Source of the DNA: Planctomycetota bacterium
GTDB lineage: Bacteria > Planctomycetota > B15-G4
Assembly: GCA_021604805.1 (NCBI GenBank)
Contig: BQJR01000001.1
Span: forward strand, 908,925 to 972,924
Length of the DNA: 64,000 nt
Direction of reading: 5' to 3'
Part shown: piece after piece, positions 48,542 through 57,855 of the stretch
How positions within the stretch are numbered: the first letter of the stretch is position 1
Layout: each line of letters starts with the position of its first letter
Notes under the pieces: model-generated
Told to the model about the DNA's origin: nothing
Databases searched by the model: none
Seen by the model: only the letters and a program-made list of their open reading frames with translations
Translations under genes and position numbers: made by a program

Positions 48542-48848
48542 CTACGAGTGCCGCTTCTGCGAGCACCGCTTCGAACACTTCCAGGGCATCAACGACGCCA
48601 AGCTGCGCAAGTGCCCCGAGTGCGGCCGCAACGGCCTCGACCGCCTCTTCGGCACGGGCGCCGGGGTGGTCTTTAAGGGCAGCGGCTTCTACGAGACCGA
48701 CTACAAGCGCGCGGGCGACAAGCCCACCGACAAGCCGAGCACGGGTGCTACGAAGACGCCGGCGTCGAGCGGCGACACGTCCAGCACCGCGGGCTCCAAG
48801 AGCACGAAGCCCAAGGCGCCGAGCAAACCCGACAAGTCGGACTCCTGA
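48528..48848 (+). CDS. FmdB-family zinc ribbon protein
   Basis: 106 residues. MPTYDYECRFCEHRFEHFQG and KCPECGRNGLDRLF give the four zinc cysteines of the FmdB putative regulatory family; the segment GVVFKGSGFYETDY is also typical. The second half is a Lys/Ser/Thr/Pro-rich tail without structure. It overlaps grpE by 14 bases, so it is translated as the last gene of the chaperone operon. Its function is not established. Confidence 0.88.
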   Translation: MPTYDYECRFCEHRFEHFQGINDAKLRKCPECGRNGLDRLFGTGAGVVFKGSGFYETDYKRAGDKPTDKPSTGATKTPASSGDTSSTAGSKSTKPKAPSKPDKSDS

Positions 48849-48908
48849 ATCGCCGAAGAAGCTCCAGGCTCCCCTGAGCTGAGGTCCGGCCCAGTGGCGC
48901 ACGGCTGC

Positions 48909-48914
48909 TAGACT
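48909..48914 (+). promoter_or_regulatory. -10-like box before the radical SAM gene
   Basis: TAGACT within GCTAGACTGC, 23 bases before the ATG at 48938. The predicted start is near 48921. No good -35 at 16-18 bases. Confidence 0.4.
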
Positions 48915-48937
48915 GCAGCGCCCTCCCGAGTTCTCCC

Positions 48938-50062
48938 ATGGCTGATCTCTTCTCCAACAAGGTCAATCGCGAGAGCCACAACGTGCTCGCGCTCGCTCAG
49001 GATCTGGGGACCGAGCGACTCGAATGGGTGAGCCGCCCGACCGAGATCGAGTTCGGCTTCAACAACCATTGCAACCTCGTGTGCGTGATGTGCCATCAGG
49101 CCGACGGCATACCGTCGCTGCAGATGGCGGCGCCCAAGGCGCGCGACGTCCTCGGCCAGGTGCTCCCCCACGCCTTGCACCTCACGCCGAGCGACGCCTC
49201 CGAGCCGCTGATGAACGATCTCGACGAGATCGGCCGGCTGTGCACCGAGCACGACGTGCAGTTGATGATGTACTGCAACGCCACGCTGCTCACGCCGGAA
49301 GCCTTCGCCAAGATCGCCCCGCACACGCACCGCATCTGGTTCTCGATCGACTCCCCCGAGAAAGAAACCTTCGAGCAGCTGCGCGCGGGCTCCGACTTCG
49401 AGCAGGTCATCGAGAACATCCGCTGGGCCCTGCCGCGCGCACTCGAGCTGGGCATCGACGTGGCCTTCAACGCCGTGGTGATGGAGCCCAACTGGCACCA
49501 GATGCCCGAGCTCGTGGACTTCATCGCGGACCTCGGCGGCACCGAGATCGCGATGCAGGAGTTGCTGCCCAACTCAACCGGCTACGAGGAACTGAAGCTC
49601 GAAGGCGTCGTCGATGACGAAGTCTACGGCGCCATGGTCGAAGGCGTGAAGCAACGCGCCGCCGCGCGCAACCTCAACGTGAGCTTGCACCTGCACCCGC
49701 CGTTCAACGGCGAGCTGCGTCATCGCCCGGCCGACCCGCAAACCAAGTCGCCGCTGGCCACGATCCGCGAAGTGCACATGGACAGCTTGGCTGAGATGCA
49801 CCCCGGCTTCTGCGCCATGGCCATGAACTACGTGAAGATCACGCCCGACGGCAAGGTCTACCCGTGCTGCCGCGGCCCCGAAGAGCTGGAGATGGGCAAC
49901 GTGCTCGAAGCCAGCTTCGAGGAGATCTGGAACGGCGAGAAGTACCGCGAGTTCCGGCGCAAGATGAACACGGCTGACTACCCCGAGGTGTGCAGCACGT
50001 GCCTGGTGCTCACCGGGCCGTCGCGGTTCCCCGGGCTGAAGGCCAAGGCCGACGGCAAGTAG
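48938..50062 (+). CDS. Radical SAM protein with SPASM-type C terminus
   Basis: 374 residues. The CX3CX2C cluster motif is Cys45, Cys49 and Cys52 in NNHCNLVCVMCHQ. The C-terminal region FCAMAMNYVKITPDGKVYPCC and EVCSTC carries extra cysteines of a SPASM/twitch domain, and MGNVLEASFEEIWNGEKY is the usual ending. Such enzymes modify peptides, sugars or cofactors. No precursor peptide or partner is seen beside it. It appears monocistronic, convergent with the next gene. Confidence 0.9.
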   Translation: MADLFSNKVNRESHNVLALAQDLGTERLEWVSRPTEIEFGFNNHCNLVCVMCHQADGIPSLQMAAPKARDVLGQVLPHALHLTPSDASEPLMNDLDEIGRLCTEHDVQLMMYCNATLLTPEAFAKIAPHTHRIWFSIDSPEKETFEQLRAGSDFEQVIENIRWALPRALELGIDVAFNAVVMEPNWHQMPELVDFIADLGGTEIAMQELLPNSTGYEELKLEGVVDDEVYGAMVEGVKQRAAARNLNVSLHLHPPFNGELRHRPADPQTKSPLATIREVHMDSLAEMHPGFCAMAMNYVKITPDGKVYPCCRGPEELEMGNVLEASFEEIWNGEKYREFRRKMNTADYPEVCSTCLVLTGPSRFPGLKAKADGK

Positions 50063-50111
50063 GCGGCGCGTCAACGCGCGCACGAACTCGGGGCGCGAAC
50101 TCCCCCTCGAA

Positions 50112-53100
50112 CTAGGGCTCCGTCGTCAGGTCCACTTCGCGCTGCTCGCCTGAGCCGACGCGCACGGTCTCGCGCGCGAGCGGTTCGCCGCCGAAGCCTG
50201 ACCCGAGCACCGACACCGAGTACTCGCCCGGATCGAGACCTTCCACGCTGTACTCACCTTGGCTCGTCATGACCATCTCGCCGCCACCGAAGGCGCCGAA
50301 GCCTGAGCCGACGAGCGCCACGGACACCGGCACGCCGTCGAGCGGCAGACCCGTGTTGCCGTCCGTGACGCGCCCGAAGATCGCGGCCGCGCGCTGCACC
50401 TCGATGACGACCTCCTCGCTGGTGCTGTCGTCGGTGACCTCGATCGGGCCCGCCTCGCCAGCGGCATAGCCGCCGCCTTCGCACTCGAGGCTCCAGTCGC
50501 CGGCATCGAGGAAGCGAACTTCGAAGCGGCCGTCGGCGTCGGTGCGAACGGTGGAGCTCGAGCCGCCGCCGATACGCATCTCCATGCCGCCACCGCCGAG
50601 TTCGTCGTCGACATCGATGGTGCTCACGATCTGGATGCCGCCGAAGCCCTCGAAGCCGGAGGACGCGTTCTCCACCACCGGGGACGCGGTGATCTTGGCG
50701 TCGGGGACACCATCACCCGTGTCGGCATCCACGACACGTCCGCGCAGGGTGATCCCGCCGAAGGCGAGGTCTTGCTGGCCGCTGCGACCGGGCTCGAGCT
50801 CCACGCGCTCGCTCTTGCGGTGCGCGGCGCCGGGCACGATGGCGCTGAGGTCGTAGGCGCCGGGCGTCACGTCGTCGAAACTGAAGTGACCGCCGGGGCC
50901 TGTCTCGGCGCTGCGTCCGCCCATGGGCATGAAGGAGTCTGCCTTGGCGAGACGCAGTGTCACGCCTTCGACGGGTTGCCCCGCCGCCGTGACGCGCCCC
51001 TGCAAGGACGACTGCGGAGGGCGCACGATCTCGACGTAGCTCTCTTGGTTGGCGAGCACCGACACGACCTGCGCGCTGCTGTCGTCGCTCTTCACGCTGG
51101 GGCCTTCGATGAGGAACATCGTGGCACCACCGAGCATCACGCCGCCGTTGGCGCGCAGCGAGAACTCCCAGCGGCCGGGCGCGAGCCCGCGCAGCTCGAA
51201 GCGTCCGTCGGCGTTGCAGGCGACCGAGCGTTGGTCGTCGCCGCCGCCGAGGCCCAACTCGGCCGCGAAGGCTCCGCCGATCTGCTCGCTCAACGCGCCG
51301 GCGGGGCCGCCGCCTGCGGGAGCGGCGTCGAGGAACTTGGCGATCACATCGGCATGACTCACGGGCGTCCCGTCCTCCTCGAGGACCACGCCACTCACCC
51401 AGCCTGCTGACTCCAAGCGCAACACCAAGCCCGTGCGCTGTTCGCCTTCTTCGAGCGAGACCTGCGCGGGTTCGCCCGGCGCGGCCTCGGGGGAGCTGGC
51501 TTCCACGACCCACTCGCCCGCCGGCAAGGACTCGAAGCGGAAGCGACCTTGTGAGTCGGTGCGCACGCGCGTCCAATCCACGGTCTCGTTCTCTCCGACG
51601 TTGATGCTGACGTCCTCGGTGAACGAGATCACCCCGTCGATCTGCTCGCTGGGAGGTTCGTAGGCCGTGACTTTCACGAGCGCCTCGGGGAGCGCTTCGC
51701 CGTTGCCGTCCAGCACCACTCCTGCGAGGAGCGACGCCGGGAGCAGCTCGACCCGGTGTTCGGAGAACTCGTCGCCACCGGCTGCGTCGATCTCCAACTC
51801 GTGCGCGGCGAAGCGCGGTGCGACGAACTCGAGCAGGGCGCCGTCGGGGTCGATGCCCTTGATGAAGTAGGCGCCTCGCGGATCGTCGTCGTCGCGGCCG
51901 GCGGCGGCGAGCGCTTCGGCTCCCGACAGCACCACGGCCTTGGAGCGCCCACGCATGATGCGGACGGGACCTCCGTCGCTCGGGCGTCGGGAGACTTGCA
52001 CGCTCACGTCGTCGAGCCCGCCGCCATCGGCCGCGGAGAGCACGCGCAAGAACGCGCCGCTCAGGCTGCCCACCACCAGGCGTACGTCGTGCGTGCCGCT
52101 GGCCACGTTGGGTTGTTCGGCTGACGCGTAGCCGTCGGCGTTGGCGTGCACCGTGAACTGCCCGCTGCCCAGACCGCTGAGTTCGAACTGACCGTTTTCG
52201 TCGGTGGTCGCGCGCAGCTGCCACTCGCGACCGAGCTGTGGGCGCGCGTCGTCCGACATCTCGGTCACGATCATGCGCGCCATCGAGGACACGCGCACGC
52301 TGGCGCCTTCCACCGGGTCGCCGCGCTCTGTGAGCACCACGCCGGCGATGCTCGCGCCGTCGTCGAGCGTGATCACACCGACGTCGAGCGACTGCCCCAC
52401 TGTGGTCTCGAGCCCGCTGACGGAACGCGCTTGCATGCCCTCGGCCGAGACATCGAGCGACTGCCTCCCGGCGACGAGGCCTTCGATGCGGAAGCGACCG
52501 GCGGCGTCGGTCGTGGTGCGCGTGTAGTTCTGCGCCACGGCGTTCCCTGAGAGCGCCAGCAGCACGGTGCCTTCGCTGCCCTTCATCTCGCGTGCCGTGC
52601 GCGCCATGACCTCGGCTGCCGCCACGGCACGTCCGGCCGAATCGAGAACCACGCCGTGCAAGGACGTGCCGTAGTCGAGGTGGAGATCACCGAGGTCGAC
52701 TCCCGGGAGCGCAAGCGATTCACACTCATGGGCCAGCACGGAGAACCCGTCCGCCACGACGGCCAAACGCGGGATGAAGCTGCGCGCGAGCGCGAGCGGC
52801 AGGTCCGCAGGAGCGGCCTCAGGGAGCGGAACCTCCAGTTCGAAACGTCCGTCCTTGTCGGTGCGCGTCTCGGGTCGGGTTGCTGTGGGCCGCCGAGCCG
52901 AACCGACACCGAGCAGCATGGCGCTGCGCGCGTGGAAGGCCACCTGAGCAGCGGCGACCGGTCGACCTCCCGGATCGAGAACGCGCCCGCTGAGGGTCAG
53001 CAGCTCTGCAGGCGCGGCCTCACCTGGACCAGCCGTTCCAGCATCCTCGGCGGCCTGCTCGAGCGCAGGCACCACGGCATCGAGGCTCGTGGGTTGCTGA

Positions 53101-53333
53101 GTCGCGACCGAGCTCGGGCGCGCTTCGGGCAGCGTTGCGTCCGCAGCTTCGGAGCTCAGCGCCGCGGGCGCCGACAAGGCGCCAGGCTGATCTCCCGGGC
53201 CCGCAGGCGTGTCGTCCATAAAAAGGATGACGGCGGCGCCAAGCACCGCCAAGACCCCGACCAAGACCACGATGCGCGACGTCTGATTCAAAGACCAACC
53301 CTCCGCTGAGTCGGCAGATCGCTCGACTCGCAT
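50112..53333 (-). CDS. Giant single-pass protein of carboxypeptidase-regulatory-like repeats
   Basis: About 1,073 residues. One membrane segment near the N terminus (IVVLVGVLAVLGAAVILFM, about 20-38) is followed by a Pro/Ala/Glu linker and roughly ten beta-sandwich repeats. Each repeat follows the pattern LSGRVLDPGGRPVAAAQV ... TDKDGRFELEVPL, as in CarboxypepD_reg and SpaA/CnaB folds. The domain is probably periplasmic or on the surface and acts as a scaffold; no enzyme domain is visible. The start ATG 53333 is chosen near the membrane segment; the frame stays open to 53468. Confidence 0.82.
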   Translation of the reverse strand: MRVERSADSAEGWSLNQTSRIVVLVGVLAVLGAAVILFMDDTPAGPGDQPGALSAPAALSSEAADATLPEARPSSVATQQPTSLDAVVPALEQAAEDAGTAGPGEAAPAELLTLSGRVLDPGGRPVAAAQVAFHARSAMLLGVGSARRPTATRPETRTDKDGRFELEVPLPEAAPADLPLALARSFIPRLAVVADGFSVLAHECESLALPGVDLGDLHLDYGTSLHGVVLDSAGRAVAAAEVMARTAREMKGSEGTVLLALSGNAVAQNYTRTTTDAAGRFRIEGLVAGRQSLDVSAEGMQARSVSGLETTVGQSLDVGVITLDDGASIAGVVLTERGDPVEGASVRVSSMARMIVTEMSDDARPQLGREWQLRATTDENGQFELSGLGSGQFTVHANADGYASAEQPNVASGTHDVRLVVGSLSGAFLRVLSAADGGGLDDVSVQVSRRPSDGGPVRIMRGRSKAVVLSGAEALAAAGRDDDDPRGAYFIKGIDPDGALLEFVAPRFAAHELEIDAAGGDEFSEHRVELLPASLLAGVVLDGNGEALPEALVKVTAYEPPSEQIDGVISFTEDVSINVGENETVDWTRVRTDSQGRFRFESLPAGEWVVEASSPEAAPGEPAQVSLEEGEQRTGLVLRLESAGWVSGVVLEEDGTPVSHADVIAKFLDAAPAGGGPAGALSEQIGGAFAAELGLGGGDDQRSVACNADGRFELRGLAPGRWEFSLRANGGVMLGGATMFLIEGPSVKSDDSSAQVVSVLANQESYVEIVRPPQSSLQGRVTAAGQPVEGVTLRLAKADSFMPMGGRSAETGPGGHFSFDDVTPGAYDLSAIVPGAAHRKSERVELEPGRSGQQDLAFGGITLRGRVVDADTGDGVPDAKITASPVVENASSGFEGFGGIQIVSTIDVDDELGGGGMEMRIGGGSSSTVRTDADGRFEVRFLDAGDWSLECEGGGYAAGEAGPIEVTDDSTSEEVVIEVQRAAAIFGRVTDGNTGLPLDGVPVSVALVGSGFGAFGGGEMVMTSQGEYSVEGLDPGEYSVSVLGSGFGGEPLARETVRVGSGEQREVDLTTEP

Positions 53334-53487
53334 GCCCTTCGACACTCGAACGCCGCTCAGCTGCGCACGGCGCTCCAACCCGAATGCCGTACCATACGAG
53401 AGCTTGGTGGCGACGTTGGCGTCGCTCGGGCGAGGCATCACATCGTCGCGCCCAGCTGCTCGAATCATCTATCAGGGGAAGGCCATC

Positions 53488-55014
53488 GTGATTCTTCGAT
53501 GCTGTGTGGTGCTCGTTGTGAGCGTGTTGTTCGGGGGTCCACTTCACGCGCAGACGCACAAGGACACGACCCTCGGCTTCCAGATCAAACCCCCCAAGGG
53601 CTACGAGGGCGTGGCCATCAGCCCGGGTGACCGCATCTCGGTGGCCAAGTTCGCGAGTGACAGCCGCGAGCACGGCCCCGACGGTTGGATCATCCCCACC
53701 TTCGACGTGAGCTTCTTCTCGAAGGGCATGCTGCGCGACGACCAGTCAGAGGAAGACTTCGTCGACAACTTGTGGTCGAACCTCGAGAACCAAGTCGGCT
53801 ACGGCGAGATCGAGGTCGACGACCTCAAGGTCGGTCGCGAGAAGATCGTCACCAAGGACTTCCTCCCGGAAGACGGCCGCCTGTCTTACTTCGCCGCGAT
53901 CTACCCCATGGAAGACGGCTACTTCCAGTTCGTCGGCACGACCATCGCCGACCGCTACAAGAAGGCGCGCAGCCTCTACACCAAGTCGGTGCGCTCCTTC
54001 AAGCGCATCGAAGTCGAGGTCGACGAAGACCGCGACGCCGAACGCGCGCAGATGAGCACCCAAGAACGCTTCCTGCAGACGCAGATCGAGAAGCTCCCCA
54101 ACGGCTGGGACTACCACCGCACCGAGCGTTACCTGTTCCTCTACAACGCGGACAAGCGCTTCGTGGAGGAGCTCGGCGAGCAGATCGAAGCGATCCGCGA
54201 CGTGTACGAAGAGATCTGGGTGCCGACCGAACCGATCGAAGCGATCTCGATCGTGCGCGTCTGCGGCAGCCGCGACGACTACTACTCGTACGGCGGACGA
54301 CCGGGCACCGGCGGCTACTGGAACTCACGCGAACGCGAGCTCGTGGTCTTCGACAACCCACCGCGCGACTTCTGCCGCGCCGTGCTCAACCACGAAGCCT
54401 TCCACCAGTACATCTTCTACTTCTACGGGCAGCTGTCTCCGGCGAGCTGGTACAACGAAGGCACGGGTGATTACTTCGCAGGCGCGAAGATGACGCGCAC
54501 GTACCGCATCACCAAGTACGACGACGCGCCCGGCGGCATCGGCCGCCGCGAGACCGCGAAGCACGCCTGCCGCTTGCTGCAGTCCGGGCGCACCGACGAC
54601 CCCAACTGCGCCACCCCACTCAAAGACCTGCTGCGCTACTCGCAAGCCGAGTACTACAAGCGCGGCGGCGTGCACTACGCGCAAGGCTGGGCCGTGGTGC
54701 ACTTCCTGCGCGAAGGCAAGCGCCTCGAACCCAAGTGGGAAGCGATCTACCCCGACTACCTCGTGAACCTTGTCGACGCCCGGCACGAGATCGCGGTGGA
54801 GATCATGGAAGAGGCGATCAAGGATGCCGAAGCCGACGAGCCCGGCAGCAGCAAGGACCTCTCCACCGATCCCGAGGAGTGGTACGGCAAGGCCAGCGGC
54901 TCCAAGACCCTCGAGATCCAACGCCTCGCCTACGACAAGACCTTCGCGACCTGGTCCGACGAGGACTGGGAAGACTTCAACGAGGCCTACCTGAAGTACG
55001 TCGAGAAACTCTGA
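53488..55014 (+). CDS. Secreted gluzincin-like metallopeptidase (DUF1570-type), first of two
   Basis: 508 residues. A signal peptide (VLVVSVLFGGPLHA) follows a GTG start at 53488 with AGGGGAAGG 5-6 bases upstream. A first domain of about 200 residues (LGFQIKPPKGYEGVAI) precedes the zinc domain with H302-E-A-F-H306 in LNHEAFHQYIFYF and the downstream Glu324 in SWYNEGTGDYFAG. The pattern fits DUF1570/peptidase-MA-like proteins. The next gene starts two bases after its stop. Confidence 0.8.
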   Translation: MILRCCVVLVVSVLFGGPLHAQTHKDTTLGFQIKPPKGYEGVAISPGDRISVAKFASDSREHGPDGWIIPTFDVSFFSKGMLRDDQSEEDFVDNLWSNLENQVGYGEIEVDDLKVGREKIVTKDFLPEDGRLSYFAAIYPMEDGYFQFVGTTIADRYKKARSLYTKSVRSFKRIEVEVDEDRDAERAQMSTQERFLQTQIEKLPNGWDYHRTERYLFLYNADKRFVEELGEQIEAIRDVYEEIWVPTEPIEAISIVRVCGSRDDYYSYGGRPGTGGYWNSRERELVVFDNPPRDFCRAVLNHEAFHQYIFYFYGQLSPASWYNEGTGDYFAGAKMTRTYRITKYDDAPGGIGRRETAKHACRLLQSGRTDDPNCATPLKDLLRYSQAEYYKRGGVHYAQGWAVVHFLREGKRLEPKWEAIYPDYLVNLVDARHEIAVEIMEEAIKDAEADEPGSSKDLSTDPEEWYGKASGSKTLEIQRLAYDKTFATWSDEDWEDFNEAYLKYVEKL

Positions 55015-55016
55015 AC

Positions 55017-56990
55017 ATGCGCACTCAACTGAACTCGCCGTCACGTCCCGCGATCGCTCGTGCACCGCTCTCCCGCCGGCTCGGTGTGATCTGCGGCGCG
55101 CTGCTCGCCGCACTCGCGCTCGCTCCCGACAGCGCCGCCTTCGACCTCGTGTTGCTGAAAGACGGCCGCGTCGTGGAAGGCAAGCTGCTCAGCGATGGCA
55201 GCGACGGCACGGTGCTGCTGCGTCTGCCCGCCGCCGACATCCCGATCAGCATGGACCTGATCGACAAGACCTTCGTGGAAGACCTCGAGAACTACGTCCC
55301 GAAGTCGAAGATGGAGGAGGACCAGATCAAGAAGGGCCGCGTGCTCTTCGAAGGCAGCTGGATGAGTCGCACGCGTCGCGAGACGAAACTCAAGGCTCGT
55401 CGCGACAGGCAGGCCGCCGACCTCGAGCAGTCGAAGCGAGATCACGACTGGCGCAACCACAAGACCGTGGAGAAGCGCCACCTCGTGATCCGCAGCAACT
55501 GCACCGACGAGGTCATCGAGGAATTCGGCGAGCTGCTCGAGGTCTACTACAAAGCGTTCACCGACTACTGGAACATCAAGCCGGCCGCGTCGATCGCGAA
55601 CAAGAAGATGAGCTTCTACTTCTATCGCACGAAGCCCGACTTCCATCGCGTGACCAAGATGTCCTGGGGCATCGGCGGCTTCTTCCGTCCGCTCAGCAGC
55701 GAGCTGCAGCTCTACTACGACCTGCTCGACCCGCAGGGCGCGCGCGAGACGCTGTTCCACGAAGGCAACCACTGGCTCACGCACCTGATCGACCCGGGCT
55801 TTCACTACCCGTCGTGGTTGAACGAGGGCATGGCGGAGTACTACGGCACCGCAGAGGTCAACGAGAAGGGCGACTTCCAACTGGGCGGCTTGCAGTACGG
55901 GCGCATCGTTTCCTTGCGCAACGATGCGGCCACCGGCAACGAGCTCAAGCTGCGCGACGTGATGGTCACGCCGCAGAGCGAGTTCCGCGCACGACACTAC
56001 GCGGTGGCCTGGTCCTTCAACCACTTCCTGATGGAGTCCGAGGACTACAACCGCCCCTTCCGCGCCTTCTTCAAAGGGCTGCCCGACAACCCCGACGTGG
56101 ATGTCGAAGTGCGCAGCTACAGCAACGCCGTCATCCGCAGGCCTGACCTGAGCAGCGTGGTGAGCGCCTTCGAGAAAGCGATGGGCAAAGATCTCGACGC
56201 GCTCGAGGACGAGTGGCGCTTGTTCCAGACGCAGGCCTACGGCGAGCTCACGGCGAACGCTTACTACCTCGCTGCCCGCATCTCCACGGCCAACCCGCTC
56301 GACGACGACGAACACATCGTCAAGGCCATGGAGTACTACCAGAAGGCCGTGGACCTCGGCATCGAGCAAGCGCGCTGTTACCAGAACTACGCCGAGATGT
56401 TGCGCAAGGGCGGCGTCAAGAACGGCAGCTACATCGCCATCGTGGCCAAGCCGCAACCCGAGAAGGCCTGGGAGATGATCGAGCGCGCCATCGAGCTCGA
56501 TCCGGTGAACCCCTACAACTACACCGAGGCCGCGGGCATCCTGCTGCTCGACGGCGCGTCGCAGGATCTCGACCGCGCCTTCAACATGGTGGAGACGGCG
56601 CTCGCGCTGAACTCCACTGACTACACGTTGCGCTCACTCACGTCCGAGCTCACCTCGAAGATCGAGCCGGCCCGCAAGGCGCTCCGCGAACGCGAAGAGC
56701 TCGCGCGGATGATGCGCGAGAACGACCAGCGCAAATGGATCGTGCAACCCGGCTATCTCGAGGGCGAAGAAGTGCCCGCGCAGATGGCCGACCTGTCCAC
56801 CGAGGACGTCCTGGCGCTGATCGAAGCCGGCGCCGTGAAGGCCGGAGACTACATCTTCCAGAGCTTCCGCCGGAACGACGCCGAGACCGGCGAGCCCATG
56901 GAAGGCACTGAGCGCTGGGACAAGGAATGGGTCTTCGTGTCCGAGGTGCCCGACTTCGCCGAAGCCGCGGCGGCCCAGGCCGACGGCTGA
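55017..56990 (+). CDS. Secreted gluzincin-like metallopeptidase (DUF1570-type), second of two
   Basis: 657 residues with a signal peptide (GVICGALLAALALAPDSAA). After an SH3-like start (DLVLLKDGRVVEGKLL) and a charged helix comes the zinc domain with H248-E-G-N-H252 in LFHEGNHWLTHL and Glu270 in SWLNEGMAEYYG. From about residue 430 there are TPR-like helices (AMEYYQKAVDLGIEQARCYQNYAEML, ERAIELDPVNPYNYTEAAGI). It ends with an EEVPAQMADLSTEDVLALIEAG segment like a small GYF-like module. It is co-transcribed with the first copy. Confidence 0.82.
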   Translation: MRTQLNSPSRPAIARAPLSRRLGVICGALLAALALAPDSAAFDLVLLKDGRVVEGKLLSDGSDGTVLLRLPAADIPISMDLIDKTFVEDLENYVPKSKMEEDQIKKGRVLFEGSWMSRTRRETKLKARRDRQAADLEQSKRDHDWRNHKTVEKRHLVIRSNCTDEVIEEFGELLEVYYKAFTDYWNIKPAASIANKKMSFYFYRTKPDFHRVTKMSWGIGGFFRPLSSELQLYYDLLDPQGARETLFHEGNHWLTHLIDPGFHYPSWLNEGMAEYYGTAEVNEKGDFQLGGLQYGRIVSLRNDAATGNELKLRDVMVTPQSEFRARHYAVAWSFNHFLMESEDYNRPFRAFFKGLPDNPDVDVEVRSYSNAVIRRPDLSSVVSAFEKAMGKDLDALEDEWRLFQTQAYGELTANAYYLAARISTANPLDDDEHIVKAMEYYQKAVDLGIEQARCYQNYAEMLRKGGVKNGSYIAIVAKPQPEKAWEMIERAIELDPVNPYNYTEAAGILLLDGASQDLDRAFNMVETALALNSTDYTLRSLTSELTSKIEPARKALREREELARMMRENDQRKWIVQPGYLEGEEVPAQMADLSTEDVLALIEAGAVKAGDYIFQSFRRNDAETGEPMEGTERWDKEWVFVSEVPDFAEAAAAQADG

Positions 56991-57038
56991 CTTCGCCGCG
57001 CGCTTGTTCGGCGCCTCCACCAGCGATAACGTCGCGCC

Positions 57039-57845
57039 ATGCCCAAGTTCGCCATGAAGCGCCTGCGGTCCCTCTTCACGCTCACGCTCTGCACCTTGCT
57101 GCTGGCGGCGTGTTCAGCGAGCACGCCCAGTCACATGACCCGCCTGTGGCCCTACGGTCGCAGCGGTGACCCGATGCTCGGCTTGGCGGTGCACGACGGC
57201 GTGCTCGTGCTCGCGCGTCCACACTTCCGGGTCGACGATCGCTTCGAGATCCAATTCCCCGTGGGCAACTCCACCGTCACCGACGTGGGTTACATCGCGC
57301 GCCTGAACAACGACCTCGCCGTGGTGCGCCCGTTCACCGCGCGGCTCGCCCCGGCACGTCTCTCCGAGACCTTGCCCGCGGCGCACGAGCAGCTCTACCT
57401 CGCCCTGCGCGACGAAGACGACGAACCGCTCTTCGAGGAAGTCACCCCCTGGCACGACGGTGTGCACGGCGACTGGTTGCTGCTCGACGACTACGACAGT
57501 GCCGTCGTGGCTCGCGACTGGGCCGGCGCGGGCGTGTACGTGAAGCGCAACCAACGCTGGCGCGTGGTGGGCATCCTCGCGGGCATCACCGCAGAGCTGC
57601 CCCAGAGCGGCGAACTCGCGCTCGGCTACATCGGGCTGCTCGAGATCGCGCGCATCCTGCCCGACGAACTCTCCTACTTCGATCGCGACGAGCGACCGCT
57701 GCGCCCCGACATCGAGCACGGCTTGCCGCTACAACCCGGCGACCTGAACCTGCCGCCGGATCCCAACGCCCCCGCCGAAGCGCCCCCACTCGCGCCGCCC
57801 CCCGAAGCAGAAGAAGAGGAAGGCAGCGAGTCGCCGCGTCGCTGA
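57039..57845 (+). CDS. Lipoprotein with a decayed trypsin-like fold
   Basis: 268 residues. The lipoprotein signal ends at TLLLAAC. The body looks like a double beta-barrel: LGLAVHDGVLVLARPHFRVDD, DVGYIARLNNDLAVVRP and DSAVVARDWAGAGVYVKRNQRWRVVGILAG, the last echoing the GDSGGPV...VGI region of trypsin-like proteases but with the serine site replaced (AGAGVYV). It may be a non-catalytic relative. The last 45 residues are Pro/Glu-rich. It follows the two gluzincin genes by 48 bases and a GATAAC box sits 11 bases before its ATG. Confidence 0.65.
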   Translation: MPKFAMKRLRSLFTLTLCTLLLAACSASTPSHMTRLWPYGRSGDPMLGLAVHDGVLVLARPHFRVDDRFEIQFPVGNSTVTDVGYIARLNNDLAVVRPFTARLAPARLSETLPAAHEQLYLALRDEDDEPLFEEVTPWHDGVHGDWLLLDDYDSAVVARDWAGAGVYVKRNQRWRVVGILAGITAELPQSGELALGYIGLLEIARILPDELSYFDRDERPLRPDIEHGLPLQPGDLNLPPDPNAPAEAPPLAPPPEAEEEEGSESPRR

Positions 57846-57855
57846 GCGCGCTCGG

